From positions 1 to 9,404 of the forward strand of contig CAIVGD010000176.1 of the NCBI GenBank assembly GCA_903905395.1: DNA of 9,404 nucleotides. Direction: 5' to 3'. The position numbers and the translations under genes were made by a program. The DNA comes from an uncultured Verrucomicrobiota bacterium. Its GTDB lineage: Bacteria; Verrucomicrobiota; Verrucomicrobiia; Methylacidiphilales; Verrucolacustridaceae. Under the pieces are notes generated by a model. That model was not told where the DNA came from, ran no database searches, and saw nothing but the letters and a program-made list of their open reading frames with translations. This document shows positions 6,141-9,404 of this stretch, piece by piece (positions within the stretch are counted from its first letter, which is position 1; each line of letters starts with the position of its first letter).

Positions 6141-6146
6141 TCTCTG

Positions 6147-8669
6147 GTGAATAATTTCACTCCGCGTGCCCAACAGGTTCTCGCTCTCGCCCGCAAAGAG
6201 GCCGACCGCTTCAACCACAACTACGTGGGTACGGAACACATCCTCCTCGGCCTGATCAAGCTCGGCCAAGGCGTCGCCGTAAACGTCCTTCAAAAGATGG
6301 GCCTCGATCTCGAAACCGTCCGCATGGAGGTCGAAAAACAGGTCGGCACCGGCCCCGACACCAAAGTTACCGGCAACATCCCCTACACCCCCCGCGTGAA
6401 AAAAGTCCTCGCCCTCGCCAGCAAGGAAGCCAAGGCCCTGCATCACTCCTACGTCGGCACGGAACACATTCTCCTCGGCCTCCTCCGCGAGGGAGACGGC
6501 GTCGCCGCACGCGTCCTCAAGTCCCTCGAAGTCGATATCGAACGCGCCCGTCAGGAAGTCCTCAGGGAGCTCGACCCCAACTTCGAGGAAGGCGCCGAGT
6601 TCGCGGGGGGCATGGAGGAATCCTCTTCCTCACCCGAGGTCACCACCGCCGGGAGTGCCGGCCCTGCCCGCAAGGATCTCAAAACCCCCGCCCTCAAGGC
6701 CTTCGGCCGCGACCTCACCGAACTCGCCCGCAAAAACGAGCTCGATCCAGTCATCGGCCGCAAAAACGAGATCGAACGCGTCGTCCAGATTCTCTGCCGC
6801 CGCACGAAGAACAACCCCGTCCTTATCGGTGAAGCCGGCGTCGGTAAAACCGCCATCGTCGAAGGCCTCGCCCAGGAGATCGCCTCCGGCAACGTGCCCG
6901 AAATTCTCAGGGATAAAAAAGTCATCACCCTCGATCTCGCCCTCATGGTCGCCGGCACCAAATACCGCGGCCAGTTCGAGGAACGAATCAAGGCGGTCAT
7001 GGAGGAGATTCGCAAACTCAAGAGCGTCCTTCTCTTTATCGACGAGCTCCACACACTCGTCGGAGCCGGTTCCGCCGAGGGCGCGATGGATGCCTCCAAC
7101 ATCATTAAACCCGCCCTCTCCCGAGGAGAACTCCAGTGCATCGGGGCCACCACGATGAACGAGTACCGCAAGTACATCGAGAAAGACGCCGCCCTCGAAC
7201 GTCGCTTTCAGACGGTCCGCGTGGACGCCCCCTCGATCGACGAAGCCATCGCCATCCTCCATGGCCTCCGCCGCAAGTACGAAGACCACCATCACGCCAA
7301 GATTACCGACGAGGCCCTCGCCTGCGCCGTCCGGCTCAGCGAGCGCTACATCACCGGTCGCTACCTTCCGGATAAGGCGATCGATGTCATGGACGAAGCC
7401 GGTGCCCGTTGCCGCATCGCCTCCAGCATGCGCCCGCCCGAGTTCAAATCCGCCGCCGCCGAGATCGAGACCATCCGTGCCGAAAAGGAAGCCGCCATCA
7501 AGGCTCAGGATTTCGAACGCGCCGCCTCCCTCCGCGACCGCGAAAAAGAATCTTCCACAAAACTCGAAGCCGACCTCGATGCTTGGCGCAAAAAACGCGA
7601 TGAAATCATCGTCGATGTCGGCGAAGAAGACGTGAAGCACATCATTTCAAAATGGACCGGCATTCCCCTCACCCGGATGGAAGAGGCCGATCTCTCCAAA
7701 CTCCTCACTCTCGGCGACGATCTTCAGTCCCGCGTCATCGGGCAGACCGAGGCCGTCCAAACCCTCGCCAAGGCCCTCCGCCGTTCCCGGGCAGATCTCA
7801 AGGATCCCAAACGCCCCATCGGCTCCTTCCTCTTCCTCGGCCCCACCGGGGTCGGCAAAACCCACCTCGCCAAGGCCCTCGCCGAGGAGGTCTTTGGAGA
7901 GAAGGATGCCCTCCTGCAACTCGATATGTCCGAGTACATGGAGAAATTCAACGTCTCCCGCCTCATCGGCTCACCTCCCGGCTATGTCGGATACGAGGAA
8001 GGCGGGCAACTCACCGAGAAAGTCCGTCGCCGCCCCTACTGCGTGGTTCTTTTCGACGAGATCGAGAAGGCCCATCCCGATGTCTGGAACGTCCTTCTCC
8101 AGATTTTTGAGGATGGACAGATCACCGACAGCCTGGCCCGAAAGGTCGATTTCCGAAACACGATCATCATCATGACTTCCAATGTCGGGGCCGAGCTCAT
8201 CCGAAAAGGCACCACCATGGGCTTCGGCACATCCCTCCAGGATCAAGACTATGCCGTCATCAAGGAGAAGATCCTCGGAGAAACCAAAAAAATCTTTAAA
8301 CCCGAATTTCTTAATCGTCTCGATGACCAGATCGTCTTCCACTCCCTCACCCGCGAGGATCTAGCCAAGATCGTCGCCCTCGAAGTCGCCAAAGTTGCGG
8401 CTCGCCTGAAGGAGAAAGGGGTGGTCATCGAACTCACCCCCGAAGCTTCCTCCTTCCTCATCGAGAAAGGGTATGAACCCCTCTACGGGGCCCGACCCCT
8501 CCGCCGTGCCATCGAGAAGTTTCTCGAAGACCCGATCGCTGAAGAAATTATCCGCAGCAAGATCAAGTCGGGCGACCGCGTTATCGTGGGCGCAAACAAG
8601 GAACAGCTCACCTTCTCATCCACCCTGTCGGCCACTCCTGCCACTCCCGCCACCTCCGCCGCCAGCTGA
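6147..8669 (+). CDS. clpC: ClpC AAA+ unfoldase of the ClpCP protease
   Basis: An 840-residue Hsp100 unfoldase that feeds proteins to ClpP in the cytoplasm. Domains in order: N-domain with two Clp repeats (4-70 and 79-145), each holding YVGTEHILLGL; first AAA+ module with Walker A GEAGVGKT (228-235) and Walker B LLFIDE (295-300); middle coiled coil with a UVR-type motif (about 436-470), diagnostic of ClpC over ClpA or ClpB; second AAA+ module with GPTGVGKT (565-572) and VVLFDE (633-638). MGF at 691-693 sits where the ClpP-docking loop is expected. E30 and E106 align with B. subtilis ClpC E32 and E106, which bind phospho-arginine. The start is GTG, giving MNNFTPRAQQVLALA, in register with family N-termini. 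The last residues (SATPATPATSAAS) are a low-complexity tail from near-repeats of GCCACTCC. The stop overlaps the ubiE start codon. Confidence 0.97.
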   Translation: MNNFTPRAQQVLALARKEADRFNHNYVGTEHILLGLIKLGQGVAVNVLQKMGLDLETVRMEVEKQVGTGPDTKVTGNIPYTPRVKKVLALASKEAKALHHSYVGTEHILLGLLREGDGVAARVLKSLEVDIERARQEVLRELDPNFEEGAEFAGGMEESSSSPEVTTAGSAGPARKDLKTPALKAFGRDLTELARKNELDPVIGRKNEIERVVQILCRRTKNNPVLIGEAGVGKTAIVEGLAQEIASGNVPEILRDKKVITLDLALMVAGTKYRGQFEERIKAVMEEIRKLKSVLLFIDELHTLVGAGSAEGAMDASNIIKPALSRGELQCIGATTMNEYRKYIEKDAALERRFQTVRVDAPSIDEAIAILHGLRRKYEDHHHAKITDEALACAVRLSERYITGRYLPDKAIDVMDEAGARCRIASSMRPPEFKSAAAEIETIRAEKEAAIKAQDFERAASLRDREKESSTKLEADLDAWRKKRDEIIVDVGEEDVKHIISKWTGIPLTRMEEADLSKLLTLGDDLQSRVIGQTEAVQTLAKALRRSRADLKDPKRPIGSFLFLGPTGVGKTHLAKALAEEVFGEKDALLQLDMSEYMEKFNVSRLIGSPPGYVGYEEGGQLTEKVRRRPYCVVLFDEIEKAHPDVWNVLLQIFEDGQITDSLARKVDFRNTIIIMTSNVGAELIRKGTTMGFGTSLQDQDYAVIKEKILGETKKIFKPEFLNRLDDQIVFHSLTREDLAKIVALEVAKVAARLKEKGVVIELTPEASSFLIEKGYEPLYGARPLRRAIEKFLEDPIAEEIIRSKIKSGDRVIVGANKEQLTFSSTLSATPATPATSAAS

Positions 8670-9352
8670 ACACCTCCCCAGATCACTCCCAGAGGGTCCG
8701 CCATCTTTTCGGCGACCTCGCCCCCTCATACGACCGCTTCAACAGGCTCTTCAGCCTCGGGCTGGATCAAAGATGGCGGCAACAACTCGTGTCTTCCGTA
8801 ACGGCCCATTCGCCCGCCCGGATTCTCGATCTCGCCTGCGGTTCTGGGGACGTTGCCACTCTTCTCCTCCAATCCCTGCCCTCCGCCCAAGTCGTCGGTC
8901 TGGATTTCTGCCGTCCCCTCCTCCAACAAGCGCAGGTCAGAGGCGTGGCTCAACTTATCGAGGGCGACGCCCTGCACCTGCCTTTCTCCGATGGCACATT
9001 CGATATCGTCACCCTCGCCTTCGGCCTGCGCAACTTCGCCGACCGCCCCCGCGCCCTGCGCGAAATCGCCCGAGTCCTGCGGACGGGAGGACATTTCGCT
9101 CTTTTGGAATTCAGCCCTCCCCCCTTTCCTTGGAAATTGTTTTGGGATTTTTACCTTTTCTATTTCATGCCTGCTGTCGCCCAACTCCTCACACGTCAGG
9201 GAGAATCGTTTCGTTACCTCGCCCGCAGTATTTCTGCCTTCCCTTCACCCGAGAATCTCAGACTTGAGCTGGAATCGGTCGGCTTGAAAGCCGTCTCAGT
9301 CCGCTCCATGTCCGCAGGGCTGGTGAAACTAAATCTCTCCACACTCAAGTAG
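8666..9352 (+). CDS. ubiE: Demethylmenaquinone/ubiquinone methyltransferase UbiE/MenG, CTG start
   Basis: A 228-residue SAM-dependent methyltransferase for the C-methylation step of menaquinone or ubiquinone synthesis. It shows RVRHLFGDLAPSYDRFN (10-26), a family N-terminal signature, then SAM motif I ILDLACGSGD (53-62), GLDF with D80, EGDALHLPF (99-107), and FGLRNFADRPRALREIARVL (119-138), matching UbiE. Length agrees with B. subtilis MenG (233 aa). The clear N-terminal homology begins well upstream of the first GTG (8789); between the in-frame stop at 8540 and 8789 there is no ATG, GTG or TTG. The only near-cognate start ahead of the homology is CTG at 8666, which overlaps the clpC stop as CTGA and yields MNTSPDHSQR before the conserved part. 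Translational coupling to clpC is likely. No ribosome site is visible. A base error or an ATC/ATT start remains possible. Confidence 0.85.
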   Translation: MNTSPDHSQRVRHLFGDLAPSYDRFNRLFSLGLDQRWRQQLVSSVTAHSPARILDLACGSGDVATLLLQSLPSAQVVGLDFCRPLLQQAQVRGVAQLIEGDALHLPFSDGTFDIVTLAFGLRNFADRPRALREIARVLRTGGHFALLEFSPPPFPWKLFWDFYLFYFMPAVAQLLTRQGESFRYLARSISAFPSPENLRLELESVGLKAVSVRSMSAGLVKLNLSTLK

Positions 9353-9404
9353 GGCACCTCAAAGTCAGGCGGATGTTTCTCCATCTAGGCGGCCTCGGAG
9401 ATGC

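Noticed and set aside
6630..7640. 336-residue open frame antisense to clpC
   Set aside because: Same codon-bias shadow effect; composition is low-complexity G/D/F/E and the + strand reading is a well-conserved ClpC.
8473..9267. 264-residue + strand open frame across the clpC end and ubiE
   Set aside because: It is P/R/S-rich in an alternate frame and conflicts with the clear ClpC and UbiE frames.
9353..9404. Terminator or new gene after ubiE
   Set aside because: No stem-loop with T-tract is seen, and the GGAG-ATG at the very end of the window is too short to judge.

Overview
The window looks like a chromosomal piece of a Verrucomicrobiota bacterium or a close relative. This is an inference from several signs. 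There is a secreted protein with a single DxDxDG calcium-binding repeat followed by a 'GTDP' motif. There is a rhomboid-like membrane protein with a C-terminal extension of the type seen in that lineage. A protein-arginine kinase (McsB) and ClpC pair sits outside its usual Firmicutes context. The + strand is visibly C-rich over most of the window. No mobile element, tRNA, rRNA or CRISPR array was seen.

Layout. Positions 1-301 hold no recognisable gene but contain a perfect hairpin, short direct repeats and an inverted repeat that resemble a dispersed intergenic element. Two small + strand genes follow: a conserved 67-residue protein (302-505) and a Trm112/YcaR-like protein (541-807). Facing them on the minus strand is a tight cluster read from about 3224 down to 844: rhomboid-like protein, MTH1-type Nudix hydrolase and UDP-glucuronate 4-epimerase-type sugar epimerase. 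Upstream of it on the same strand is a secreted 360-residue protein (4372-3290) of lower GC. Next comes an Rrf2-family regulator (4953-4516, minus), divergent from a + strand block: mcsB (5047-6123), clpC (6147-8669) and ubiE/menG (8666-9352, complete).

How the genes work together. McsB and ClpC should form a phospho-arginine tagging and degradation route: McsB marks arginines, the ClpC N-domain reads them, and ClpC unfolds clients for ClpP. The key residues of both proteins are visible. The usual Firmicutes partners CtsR and McsA are not in the window. A cysteine-free Rrf2 protein lies divergently, about 90 bp away, and is a candidate regulator by position only. UbiE/MenG methylates the quinone precursor and seems to be translated from an unusual CTG codon overlapping the clpC stop.

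Two window-wide patterns stand out. Several starts (secreted protein, mcsB, clpC, less clearly rrf2 and the rhomboid) have a -35/-10-like pair with 16-17 bp spacing that ends only 6-7 bp before the start codon, and most lack a Shine-Dalgarno sequence, so leaderless mRNAs are suspected. Minus-strand genes favour G-ending codons and + strand genes C-ending codons, as expected from strong replication-strand skew.
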